Of a stretch of 38,373 nucleotides of DNA, positions 17,747-24,649 are shown piece by piece. Below the pieces are notes generated by a model. The model was given only the letters and a program-made list of their open reading frames with translations, was not told the DNA's origin and searched no databases. Source of the stretch: Roseivirga sp. UBA6061. GTDB lineage: Bacteria > Bacteroidota > Bacteroidia > Cytophagales > Cyclobacteriaceae. Position numbers and translations under genes: made by a program. The first letter of the stretch is position 1. The number at the start of each line of letters is the position of its first letter. Location: NCBI GenBank assembly GCA_002427745.1, contig DIYF01000174.1:1-38373 (forward strand), in the 5' to 3' direction.

Positions 17747-18175
17747 ATGAGAAATTTTAAAAACACGTTCATTATCCTGTTACTTATTTCGCTTTTCAGC
17801 TGCCATACTCAGGGCATTTCTGAAGATGAAACTCCCGCCATTAATACCCCGGCTTCATCCATATTCGAAGAGGTGAAGCCACCCAGTAAAAAATCACTAA
17901 CCATCAATATTACCGTGCAGTACCCGGACGACTGGGACAAAGCTGCTGTCAGAGCACAGATCGGTCCTGCACTGGACCTACAGTCCTGGGCTATCTGCTC
18001 TGCCCGGGGAGATGTCGAGACATGGACGATCACCCCGATTTCCGAAGCCGAGTTCCTGAGCATACTGGCTCCATTCAACGTAGATGCAAAATCACTGGGA
18101 AGTGCCGGTGCCAGCGACCCCTATGCCAAAGACCCAACAGAACCTATCTTCTTTTATGAAGACATCTGTCAATAG
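17747..18175 (+). CDS. Small lipoprotein, paralogue A
   Basis: The 142-aa protein starts MRNFKNTFIILLLISLFSC, a type II signal peptide with lipobox LFSC (Cys 19). The mature part contains LTINITVQYPDDWDK and QSWAICSARGDVETWTI and ends in a terminal cysteine (ICQ). Two mature cysteines (in CSARG and at the C-terminus) may form a disulfide. I recognise no family. A paralogue lies about 0.9 kb downstream, and the CHAT protease gene follows that. The pair could be substrates, ligands or immunity proteins of the neighbouring system, but nothing in the sequence proves any of these. Confidence 0.6.
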   Translation: MRNFKNTFIILLLISLFSCHTQGISEDETPAINTPASSIFEEVKPPSKKSLTINITVQYPDDWDKAAVRAQIGPALDLQSWAICSARGDVETWTITPISEAEFLSILAPFNVDAKSLGSAGASDPYAKDPTEPIFFYEDICQ

Positions 18176-18628
18176 GCAGAGATACACATTGAATTAACTA
18201 CAGAACTACGCTATCAACTGGCGGCTTAAGAGGCGCGCATTGAAGCGTAGTTCTCTTACTTTTTAAGCTCTTTCATTATGTGTATTGACGGGCCCGAAAT
18301 GCCAGGCACATAAATGCGCAGTCTCCTCAGGTATCTTCGCTTTTGGCATTGTGAATGTGCAGGCCTTCACAAAATACCCCGGACAGTCAATCTGGTTTTA
18401 TCAGTTTTTACCGGCATAAGATCACATTGGGTTTAAGAAATCAATCTGTGTATAATCGAGAAATCCTTGTTATATTCAGCTAGAAAAAATATTCTGACAT
18501 AACAAATCAGAGTTGACTTAAAACAAAGAGTGTTAAATTTTAATCAACTCATTTCCCAAAACTCCTTAGGTTTTAGTTGAACAACTTAAATATTAGTAGT
18601 CAGAACCATAAATCGGCCTCAAATGGCA
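18176..18628. other. Long intergenic region between the two lipoprotein paralogues
   Basis: There is no convincing ORF in this AT-rich gap. It holds a strong inverted repeat at 18202-18254 (listed separately) and a second one: GAGTTGA (18510-18516) with TCAACTC (18544-18550), with inner TAAAA/TTTTA arms. A short AGTTG-AA-CAACT hairpin lies near 18575-18586. The gap may be the remnant of the duplication that created the paralogues, or it may carry a small RNA. Confidence 0.35.
18202..18254 (+). terminator. Stem-loop after lipoprotein A (possible terminator)
   Basis: AGAACTACGCT (18202-18212) pairs perfectly with AGCGTAGTTCT (18244-18254), an 11-bp stem with a 31-nt loop. It is followed by CTTACTTTTT. 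It lies 27 nt after the lipoprotein A stop. The long loop is unusual for an intrinsic terminator. Confidence 0.45.
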
Positions 18629-18657
18629 GGGTAACAAGTATTGCTTTTGTGAACTAG
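18629..18657 (+). promoter_or_regulatory. Candidate ECF promoter, copy B
   Basis: GGGTAACA (18629-18636), 14 nt, GAACTAG (18651-18657), again 25 nt before the ATG. The whole stretch from here through the first codons is nearly identical to copy A, unlike the more diverged coding body. Confidence 0.5.
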
Positions 18658-18682
18658 TAAGCAAAGTTTAAAAAATGCTACT

Positions 18683-19114
18683 ATGAGAAATTTTAAAAAC
18701 ACGTTCATTACCCTCTTGCTGATTTCACTTTTCAGCTGTAATACACAGAGCATAACAGAGGATGAAAGCCCTGATCTGGCAACTCCGGCTTCTTCGAAAT
18801 TTCAGGAAGTGACTCCTCCCGATAACAGAACCCTCACGATCAACATAACCGTCCGATATCCTGAGAACTGGGATAAGGCTATTACCAGAGCGGAAGTGGG
18901 AGCCCTGCTGGGTTTGCAATCATGGTCGAGCTGCTCGGCAAGAGGTGATGCTGAGATCTGGACAATTGTGGCAATCAGCGAAGCCCGGTTCAATGAGCTG
19001 CTTCTGTCGTTTAATGTTCACCCAACATCTATTGGAAGCCTTGGAAGCACAGATCCATATGCAGAAAGAGATTCGACAATGCCGGTTTTCATTTATGGAA
19101 ATCTATGCCAATAA
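18683..19114 (+). CDS. Small lipoprotein, paralogue B
   Basis: This 143-aa paralogue of the preceding lipoprotein has the same first ten residues (MRNFKNTFI), lipobox LFSC (Cys 19), LTINITVRYPENWDK, QSWSSCSARGDAEIWTI and a C-terminal LCQ. The Cys pair in the mature part is conserved, as are GSLGSTDPYA and the terminal aromatic-x(3)-C. The TPR-CHAT gene begins 10 nt after its stop, so the two are almost certainly cotranscribed. Unknown function. Conservation of both cysteines in an extracytoplasmic protein beside a VKOR-DsbA gene suggests a disulfide. Confidence 0.62.
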   Translation: MRNFKNTFITLLLISLFSCNTQSITEDESPDLATPASSKFQEVTPPDNRTLTINITVRYPENWDKAITRAEVGALLGLQSWSSCSARGDAEIWTIVAISEARFNELLLSFNVHPTSIGSLGSTDPYAERDSTMPVFIYGNLCQ

Positions 19115-19124
19115 ACAATAAGTA

Positions 19125-21896
19125 TTGAGAGTATTAAAATTCAACATAAGGCTGTTTTGGCTGATCCTGCTCGTCAACACAAGCAGTGCCTTCGGTCAAA
19201 ACAGCCTTGACTATTACAAAGAGTTTCTTGCCAGATATAGAGGGAATGAGTTGGAGATGCGGGACTTCGAAACAAAAGCAGATAGTCTACTCGCCTCTGT
19301 GGAGGAAGCAGGGCAATTCACACTACAAGCTGAAATTGCTCACCAACATGCTCTCACCTACGCCAGAACTGGAGACTTTAGCTCAGCCCTGAAGTACGGT
19401 CGCATAGCCACTTCTGTGTTTGAAGAACGAGACCTTGCCGATCAGGATTTTCAGGACATCGTGTCCCCGCAAGTCTACGCCAAAGGTAATGTCAGGGACA
19501 GCATGCATGTGCGGTCTCTTTACAACTATGCCCGTTTTTACCTGGACAATCTGGAATATGAAAATGCTATTACTCATTTTGAACAGATTATTGCTTTGGA
19601 TGTTACGCCACTGCGGACCTACCAGGCCTATGTGGAAATTGCCAGGAGCAAAGATCGTATGGGCGACTTTTTTAATGCCATACGCTATTATGAAAGAGGC
19701 ATCGACTATCTGGAATCTCTCGGAGCCTACCAGTTCGTGGCCAATCACTCCATTAACCTCGCAGTAACTTACCGCAATATCGGTACACCCGAAAGCATGA
19801 TGAAAAGCCGCCTGGCTCTGGAACGGGCAGATAGTCTGAGACAAATCTACCCGCTTGAGGCAAATAACTATACCAGTTTGATGATTGACCTGGCCAGTCA
19901 ATACGCTTCTGATGAGAGCATGTACGATTTAAGCAAGGCCACCACCTACTATAAGCTCGGCCTTGATACCGCTCTGGCCAAAGGTTATACCGGTGCGGTA
20001 GCGCTGGTAATGAACAATTTGGCCCATGTCTATAACCTGGAAAACCGCGATAGTGCCCTCTATTTTGCTCAAACAGGACTTACCTATTCTCCCGAAACCG
20101 AGACACGTTCCCGGTTATTGGACAATATAACCGACTATTACCAGCTCAGAGACAGCCTGAATCAGGCACTTGTCTATAGTCATATGGCACTGACCTCCGT
20201 GCTGGAATCAGACCTGGATTCTCTTGAAGTACCAGACCCCGTCACTCTTAGCAATTCCCGCTTCAAAGATCTGACCATTGAATTGCTACAAAAAAAGACA
20301 GACGTACTGATACGATCCTACCAAAAAACCAGGGAGAAAGGTCTGCTTACCCAGGCCATCCGGTATGTCAGGGCAGCTGATGAGCTGATTGATATGATCC
20401 AAAGTATCAGCTACGAGAACCAGACGAGACTTTTGTGGAGAAAGGCTGCCTCTGAGGTGTATGTCAGGGGTATTTATGCAGCTCATATGGCCGGAAAACC
20501 CGATATGCTCTTTTACTTTCTGGAAAAGAACAAGGCCCTTCTGTTATCAGAGGAAGTTGCCAGAAACACAGCCTATGCCGGGCTCCCAAGAAATATTTCA
20601 GATCGCGGCATCATACTGAAAAAAAAGATTCTCACGCTTGAAAACGAAAAGCCCTCCAATAAAGACTTGCTTTTTGATGCCAGGGAAATCTACGAGACAT
20701 ATCTGGATTCGGTCAGACAGGCTTTTCCCGATTACTTCAGAGACAAATTGAATGTCAAATCTGTGCCGCTTGAAGAATGGCGACAATCGCTTCAACCCGG
20801 GACCACGTTTGTGTCCTTTATCTGGAATAAGCTGAATATAAAAACAGAAGTGCTGATCGGTTTGGTAGTCACACATGACCAGGTACTTTCCTTTACGATA
20901 GAAGAAACGGATACGCTCAAATCGCTGGTAAATGAATATCAGATGCTGGTATCTCAACCAATGAAAACCAAAAGCGAAAGATCTCATTTTTTCAAGTTGA
21001 GCCATACATTATTTGAGAAGCTGTTCCCTGATTCTGAAGTAAGAGGGCTGATTAACAGCAAGAGGCTTACCATCGTGCCGGACGGTCCTTTACAAAGTAT
21101 TCCGTTCGAGGCATTGGTACCAGCGAGAGATGAAGAGACTTTCCTCATCGAAAACACTGATGTAAGCTACCTCTATTCTGTTTCTTTTTTGGACTACAAC
21201 CGGGAAATCAAAAGGGATGCTCCGGAGAAGCTCATCGCCTATGCCCCTGTCGACTTTCCTCAAACAGAGCTTGTTACTCTTAAAAAAACACGCCAGGAGC
21301 TCATTGGTATTGAAGCAGAAACAGGCGGTGTGCTAAAACTGGAAGATGCTGCCACCAAAGATCATTTTCTTTCTGAAAGTAAAAAGTATAGCATGATTCA
21401 CCTGGCTACACATGCCAATGCCAATGAGGCTCCCTGGATTGCCTTTGCGGATGACAAAATGGGACTCTACGAATTGTACACGTATCGTAACAATGCACAG
21501 CTGGTAACCCTCAGTGCCTGCAACACATTGCTTGGTGAGGTAGCCAGTGGCGAGGGAGTGCTCAGCTTGTCCAGGGGCTTTTTCTATTCCGGTGCCAAAT
21601 CGGTTGTAGCCTCTCTCTGGAATGTCGATGACCAGTCAACCAGTACCATCATGGCGGATTTTTATGCCAACCTGGAGGCGGGCCAGGACAAGTCAGCCGC
21701 CCTTAACAATGCCAAACGCAGCTATCTGAAAACACATAGCCTTGCAGAACAATCGCCCTATTACTGGTCTTCATTTGTACTGATGGGAGATGATGACGCC
21801 ATAGAAAGTTCAAATTTTTTCTACGGCTATCTCCTTGTTATTCTGATGGTTAGTACAATTGCTTTCATTTATATGAAAAAAAAGCACAAAACTTAG
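19125..21896 (+). CDS. Exported TPR-CHAT (caspase-like) protease with C-terminal membrane anchor
   Basis: The 923-aa protein has a signal peptide (TTG start at 19125; MRVLKFNIRLFWLILLVNTS), TPR repeats over about residues 50-400 and a C-terminal CHAT domain (about 600-890). The caspase-like dyad is intact: H763 in HLATHA and C799 in LSACNT, followed by GEGVLSLSRGFFYSGAKSVV. A final hydrophobic helix (about 898-916) with a KKKHKT tail would anchor it with the enzyme in the periplasm. TPR-CHAT proteins beside an ECF sigma/TPR pair recur in Bacteroidota; their substrates are mostly unknown. It follows lipoprotein B by 10 nt and precedes VKOR-DsbA by 48 nt, linking the sigma block to the peptide locus. 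The start is forced: no Met precedes the mature part. Confidence 0.85.
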   Translation: MRVLKFNIRLFWLILLVNTSSAFGQNSLDYYKEFLARYRGNELEMRDFETKADSLLASVEEAGQFTLQAEIAHQHALTYARTGDFSSALKYGRIATSVFEERDLADQDFQDIVSPQVYAKGNVRDSMHVRSLYNYARFYLDNLEYENAITHFEQIIALDVTPLRTYQAYVEIARSKDRMGDFFNAIRYYERGIDYLESLGAYQFVANHSINLAVTYRNIGTPESMMKSRLALERADSLRQIYPLEANNYTSLMIDLASQYASDESMYDLSKATTYYKLGLDTALAKGYTGAVALVMNNLAHVYNLENRDSALYFAQTGLTYSPETETRSRLLDNITDYYQLRDSLNQALVYSHMALTSVLESDLDSLEVPDPVTLSNSRFKDLTIELLQKKTDVLIRSYQKTREKGLLTQAIRYVRAADELIDMIQSISYENQTRLLWRKAASEVYVRGIYAAHMAGKPDMLFYFLEKNKALLLSEEVARNTAYAGLPRNISDRGIILKKKILTLENEKPSNKDLLFDAREIYETYLDSVRQAFPDYFRDKLNVKSVPLEEWRQSLQPGTTFVSFIWNKLNIKTEVLIGLVVTHDQVLSFTIEETDTLKSLVNEYQMLVSQPMKTKSERSHFFKLSHTLFEKLFPDSEVRGLINSKRLTIVPDGPLQSIPFEALVPARDEETFLIENTDVSYLYSVSFLDYNREIKRDAPEKLIAYAPVDFPQTELVTLKKTRQELIGIEAETGGVLKLEDAATKDHFLSESKKYSMIHLATHANANEAPWIAFADDKMGLYELYTYRNNAQLVTLSACNTLLGEVASGEGVLSLSRGFFYSGAKSVVASLWNVDDQSTSTIMADFYANLEAGQDKSAALNNAKRSYLKTHSLAEQSPYYWSSFVLMGDDDAIESSNFFYGYLLVILMVSTIAFIYMKKKHKT

Positions 21897-21924
21897 GGTA
21901 ACAAAATTACCTGGTCAGAACAAG
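21896..21924 (+). promoter_or_regulatory. Candidate ECF promoter, copy C
   Basis: GGGTAACA (21896-21903), 14 nt, GAACAAG (21918-21924), 20 nt before the VKOR-DsbA ATG and overlapping the last base of the CHAT stop codon. The halves and their spacing match copies A and B although the intervening 14 nt differ. GGTAA-caaaa-TTACC within it is also a short inverted repeat. Confidence 0.42.
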
Positions 21925-21944
21925 AGGGTAAACCGCAACCTCTT

Positions 21945-23558
21945 ATGAACCAGGATACTCTACCGTCACTCGTCAGTCGCCTGCTACAAAGGAATAAGAT
22001 TCCTTTTGACAAAGCAGAATTGTCATTTCAGATCCAAAGCCATCCGTCATACCCGAGTTTGCATGCCATCACGGGAGTATTGGATCATTTCAAAATAGAA
22101 AATGTCGCGGCCAGTATTCCGGTCGATGAAGCATCTCTTAAACAAGTACCCGATACCATTATGGCACAACTGGGCCATGATCTGGTAGTAGCAACACAGA
22201 AAGAGAAGGGGATTGAAGTCTACGATCATTCACTAAGACCCCGTTTGCTGACTACCGGGGAGTTTCTGGAAAAATTCACGGGTATTGTGGTTGCGGTAGA
22301 ACAAACGGAGGAAACTACCGGCACCTCAAAACCAGACCACACATTCAATGTTCTGGCAGGAGTCATAAGCCTGATACTACTCACTTCCCTCTTTGTATCA
22401 GGTGCGGCTCCTGCCTCTTTAACCTTCCTGGCCCTGGGAATTATCGGCCTTGGTATCAGCATTGCCATTTTAAAACAGGAATTTGGCATAGACAGCACCC
22501 TGGGCAATGCTCTTTGTTCAGCAGCCACTGAAAAAAAAGATTGCGATGCGGTTCTGAAATCTAAAGGAGCGATTCTCCTGGGACGCTATAAGTTCAGTGA
22601 CCTGAGCCTGGTATACTTCCTTGCTCTTACGCTGTTTAGTTTTTTCACCATCACCTCTCAACAGAGTCTTGCAGCAGGCTATTATCTCAGCCTGCTCGCG
22701 ATTCCTATTACCCTATACTCGATTTACTACCAGGGAATGGTCGTTAAAAAATGGTGTCTGCTTTGCCTGAGTATAGTAGGTCTTCTGTGGATTCAGGTAG
22801 GTGTAGCCGTGGTCATTACTAAGATGGCCATGCCCGTTGATCTCAGCAGTTTCCTCTTATTGGCCCTTACAGGATTCAGCACATTTGCCGGCTGGACCTA
22901 CCTAAGACCGAAATATGAGGAATTCAGAAGCGGCCTGAGAACCCGTATAGACTTTGCCAAATTCAAAAGAAATTTTGAGCTCTTTACCTCGCTACTCAAC
23001 AAGTCTGAAGCGATAGATACCAGGACCTCATCAGACCTCGGAATTGTCTTTGGCCGCGCTGATGCCCCCACTGAGATTACCATTGTTACCAACCCTTTCT
23101 GCGGTCATTGTAAACCTGTGCACGTCCTGATCGAAGACATTTTAAGTCAGTACCCCGGTATGTCTCAGATTGTCATTCGCTTCAATATCCCGCTTGGAGA
23201 CGAAGAGAGTGATGTAGTGAAAATTGCGACCCGTCTGCTGGAAATTTTTGAAAAGCAAGGCAAAGACCTGTGCCTTATGGCCATGGGGGAGATTTATGCA
23301 GGTAAACCGATAGAAGAATGGCTGAGCAAATGGTCAGCTTGCAGTGATCCTCTGCGATACATGGAGTCCTTGAAAGCCGGTATTGAGTGGTGCAATACCC
23401 ACAAGCTCAACTTCACTCCGGTAATTCTTATTAATGGCCGGTCGTTCCCGGCATCTTATGAGCGCACCGACCTGATCTACTTCATAGAAGATCTGTATGA
23501 AGCGGGAGCCACTGAGAAGATTTCCGGATCTGAAGCTCCTGAGGAAGTACTGGTTTAA
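21945..23558 (+). CDS. C39-like/VKOR/DsbA fusion, disulfide-forming enzyme for secreted peptides
   Basis: The 537-aa protein has three parts. Residues 1-120 resemble a C39 peptidase domain (SHPSYPSLHAITGVLDHFKI, later EFLEKFTGIVVAVEQ) but lack the N-terminal DCGP catalytic cysteine motif, so this part probably binds leaders rather than cutting them. Residues about 135-320 are a VKOR membrane domain with loop cysteines C191 and C200 (ALCSAATEKKDC) and the quinone-reducing C271-x-x-C274 (KWCLLC). Residues about 340-537 are a thioredoxin/DsbA-like domain with the active site CGHC at 386-389. VKOR reoxidises the DsbA part using quinone. Placed directly upstream of Cys-rich leader peptides and a C39 exporter, its evident job is to form their disulfides. 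A strong palindromic terminator follows the gene. Confidence 0.87.
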   Translation: MNQDTLPSLVSRLLQRNKIPFDKAELSFQIQSHPSYPSLHAITGVLDHFKIENVAASIPVDEASLKQVPDTIMAQLGHDLVVATQKEKGIEVYDHSLRPRLLTTGEFLEKFTGIVVAVEQTEETTGTSKPDHTFNVLAGVISLILLTSLFVSGAAPASLTFLALGIIGLGISIAILKQEFGIDSTLGNALCSAATEKKDCDAVLKSKGAILLGRYKFSDLSLVYFLALTLFSFFTITSQQSLAAGYYLSLLAIPITLYSIYYQGMVVKKWCLLCLSIVGLLWIQVGVAVVITKMAMPVDLSSFLLLALTGFSTFAGWTYLRPKYEEFRSGLRTRIDFAKFKRNFELFTSLLNKSEAIDTRTSSDLGIVFGRADAPTEITIVTNPFCGHCKPVHVLIEDILSQYPGMSQIVIRFNIPLGDEESDVVKIATRLLEIFEKQGKDLCLMAMGEIYAGKPIEEWLSKWSACSDPLRYMESLKAGIEWCNTHKLNFTPVILINGRSFPASYERTDLIYFIEDLYEAGATEKISGSEAPEEVLV

Positions 23559-23561
23559 CTG

Positions 23562-23589
23562 ACAAAGCCCATGATATCATGGGCTTTGT
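23562..23589 (+). terminator. Perfect 28-nt palindrome after VKOR-DsbA
   Basis: A 14-bp perfect inverted repeat (arms ACAAAGCCCATGAT / ATCATGGGCTTTGT, no loop) begins 3 nt after the stop. It has no U-run, which is not unusual in this phylum. It probably separates the enzyme transcript from the peptide cassettes; a dimeric-protein operator is the alternative. Confidence 0.65.
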
Positions 23590-23603
23590 GCTCTGAACAT
23601 GGT

Positions 23604-23646
23604 TCTCTCGCGAAGAACAGACAACAAGTGTCCCTGGATGTTCAGC
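23604..23646 (+). repeat. Degenerate orphan copy of the peptide-leader element
   Basis: TCTCGCGAAGAACAGACAAC matches the 5' half of the element found upstream of each peptide gene, and GTGTCC...GATGTTCAG resembles the 3' half. The S2 5' arm is lost. Instead ATGTTCAG (23638-23645) is a perfect complement of CTGAACAT (23593-23600). No peptide ORF follows before the next copy, so it may be the trace of a lost cassette. Confidence 0.5.
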
Positions 23647-23720
23647 CTAAAACTAGCAACTATTTTTTACACCTGTCAAAAACAAGCATTTCCGCTCCGG
23701 GCAGGTAAAAAACAAAGAAT

Positions 23721-23768
23721 TCTCGCGAAAGACAGACACATACTGCGAGTGTCTCTAATAGTTCGCGG
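23721..23768 (+). promoter_or_regulatory. Peptide-leader pseudoknot element, copy for peptide 1
   Basis: A conserved 5' block TCTCGCGAAAGAC precedes stem 1 AGACAC (23734-23739) / GTGTCT (23749-23754) interleaved with stem 2 CTGCGA (23743-23748) / TCGCGG (23763-23768; one U-G pair). Loop 3 is CTAATAGT. The order S1a-S2a-S1b-S2b is that of an H-type pseudoknot. It ends 26 nt before the ATG. Confidence 0.6.
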
Positions 23769-23794
23769 CATTTGAAAAATGACAATAGTTAAGA

Positions 23795-24016
23795 ATGAAA
23801 AAGCAAATCTTAAACATCGGAACAGCTCTGAGCAGGGCTGAACAAAAAGAGGTAATGGGTAGCAGCAATTTGCCTATCAACGTGATAGGCGATCTGGCTT
23901 GTCCCTTTGCGTCTGGCTGCCCCTGTAACCAAAACGGTACCGACTGTGGAGGCAGTGAGCATTGTCTGCATTCGCATAATGCACCTGACGGCTACTATGG
24001 CTTCTGTGCTGCTTAG
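23795..24016 (+). CDS. Double-glycine-type leader peptide precursor 1 (Cys-rich)
   Basis: The 73-aa precursor has a leader MKKQILNIGTALSRAEQKEV ending in MGS, so the processing site is G-S instead of G-G, a variant tolerated by C39 peptidases in other systems. The core after the site is about 49 aa, with six cysteines (in ACPF, GCPC, DCGG, HCLH and FCAA) and several Gly/Asn residues. The leader matches those of five other peptides in this locus, while the core is unlike them. It is expected to be cleaved and exported by the C39 ABC transporter encoded downstream and oxidised by VKOR-DsbA. Bacteriocin or signalling peptide; activity unknown. Confidence 0.75.
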   Translation: MKKQILNIGTALSRAEQKEVMGSSNLPINVIGDLACPFASGCPCNQNGTDCGGSEHCLHSHNAPDGYYGFCAA

Positions 24017-24060
24017 ACAAAGAACAGACACATCCCGCGAGTGTCTCTAATAGTTCGCGG
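24017..24060 (+). promoter_or_regulatory. Peptide-leader pseudoknot element, copy for peptide 2
   Basis: Stem 1 AGACAC (24026-24031) / GTGTCT (24041-24046); stem 2 CCGCGA (24035-24040) / TCGCGG (24055-24060), fully Watson-Crick; loop 3 CTAATAGT. It starts directly after the stop codon of peptide 1 and ends 26 nt before the peptide 2 ATG. The CTCGCGAA block of the other copies is replaced by ACAAAGAAC. Confidence 0.6.
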
Positions 24061-24086
24061 AAAGGCAAAATTCTAATATCAACAAA

Positions 24087-24281
24087 ATGAAAAATCAAAT
24101 TCTCAATATCGGTCAGGCCCTGAGTACAGCCGAACAAAAGTCGGTGAACGGTGGCGGAAGACCACGGTGCTATCAGGGAACAGACGGCATCTGTTGTGGT
24201 ACTGCCCATTGGCAGTGCGGTACCGGTCCGTCTTCAGGGGGCTATTATAATCCCGGCAACGGAACCTGTGACTGCGTGTGA
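24087..24281 (+). CDS. Double-glycine leader peptide precursor 2 (Cys-rich)
   Basis: The 64-aa precursor has a leader MKNQILNIGQALSTAEQKSV followed by NGG, the usual C39 cleavage site. The 41-aa core starts GRPRCYQG and contains six cysteines (RCY, ICCG, QCG, TCDC), with many Gly, Thr and aromatic residues. Its arrangement C-x(n)-CC-x(n)-C-x(n)-C-x-C suggests a small three-disulfide fold. The neighbouring peptides share the leader only. A GTGAT-ctc-ATCAC hairpin overlaps the stop codon. Confidence 0.78.
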   Translation: MKNQILNIGQALSTAEQKSVNGGGRPRCYQGTDGICCGTAHWQCGTGPSSGGYYNPGNGTCDCV

Positions 24282-24313
24282 TCTCATCACGCTCTTTCAC
24301 GGTTCAACAGAAC

Positions 24314-24362
24314 TTCTCGCGAAGGACAGACACAAATTGTGAGTGTCTCTAAACGTTCACAA
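24314..24362 (+). promoter_or_regulatory. Peptide-leader pseudoknot element, copy for peptide 3
   Basis: Stem 1 AGACAC (24328-24333) / GTGTCT (24343-24348); stem 2 TTGTGA (24337-24342) / TCACAA (24357-24362); loop 3 CTAAACGT. Relative to copies 1 and 2, both arms of stem 2 have changed together. It ends 29 nt before the ATG. Confidence 0.62.
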
Positions 24363-24391
24363 CCACCTATAATTTTCAAACTGTTTCATTA

Positions 24392-24586
24392 ATGAAAAAC
24401 CTAAAGAAAATTGGTAGAGTCTTAGACAAAGCGGAGCAAAAAGAGATCCATGGAGGATTCGGCCCTGTGTCAGATAAAGTCATCTGCCATGCTCCCTATC
24501 TGATCCCTGATCACAATATTCCTTGTGCTCCGGGTTACCATTTACATCCGGGAGGACTTTGCCTTTGCTGCAAAGACAGCCTGTAA
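24392..24586 (+). CDS. Double-glycine leader peptide precursor 3
   Basis: The 64-aa precursor has a slightly different leader, MKNLKKIGRVLDKAEQKEI, then HGG. The 42-aa core starts FGPVSDK and has five cysteines (ICHAP, PCAPG, LCLCC), an odd number unlike the six of its siblings, plus several His and Pro. An odd count implies one free, modified or intermolecularly bonded Cys. PCAPGYH contains C-x-P-x, the first part of the formylglycine target CxPxR, but lacks the arginine. A strong terminator hairpin follows within 8 nt. Confidence 0.75.
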   Translation: MKNLKKIGRVLDKAEQKEIHGGFGPVSDKVICHAPYLIPDHNIPCAPGYHLHPGGLCLCCKDSL

Positions 24587-24593
24587 TTCTCTT

Positions 24594-24624
24594 AGACTGC
24601 CCTTAAGCCTGGGGCAGTCTTTTC
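24594..24624 (+). terminator. Intrinsic terminator/attenuator between peptide 3 and the ABC exporter
   Basis: AGACTGCCC (24594-24602) pairs with GGGCAGTCT (24612-24620), a 9-bp stem with a 9-nt loop, followed by TTTT. It sits 26 nt before the exporter start. Partial read-through would give much peptide and little transporter. Confidence 0.8.
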
Positions 24625-24649
24625 TGTTATCCGCTAACTGATTTCACTC

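Noticed and set aside
23721..23768. Outer stem CGCGAA/TTCGCG as the main structure of the element
   Set aside because: It pairs in copy 1 only; in copies for peptides 3 and 4 the 3' arm became TTCACA while CGCGAA stayed, so the pairing is not maintained. Stem 2 inside is maintained instead.
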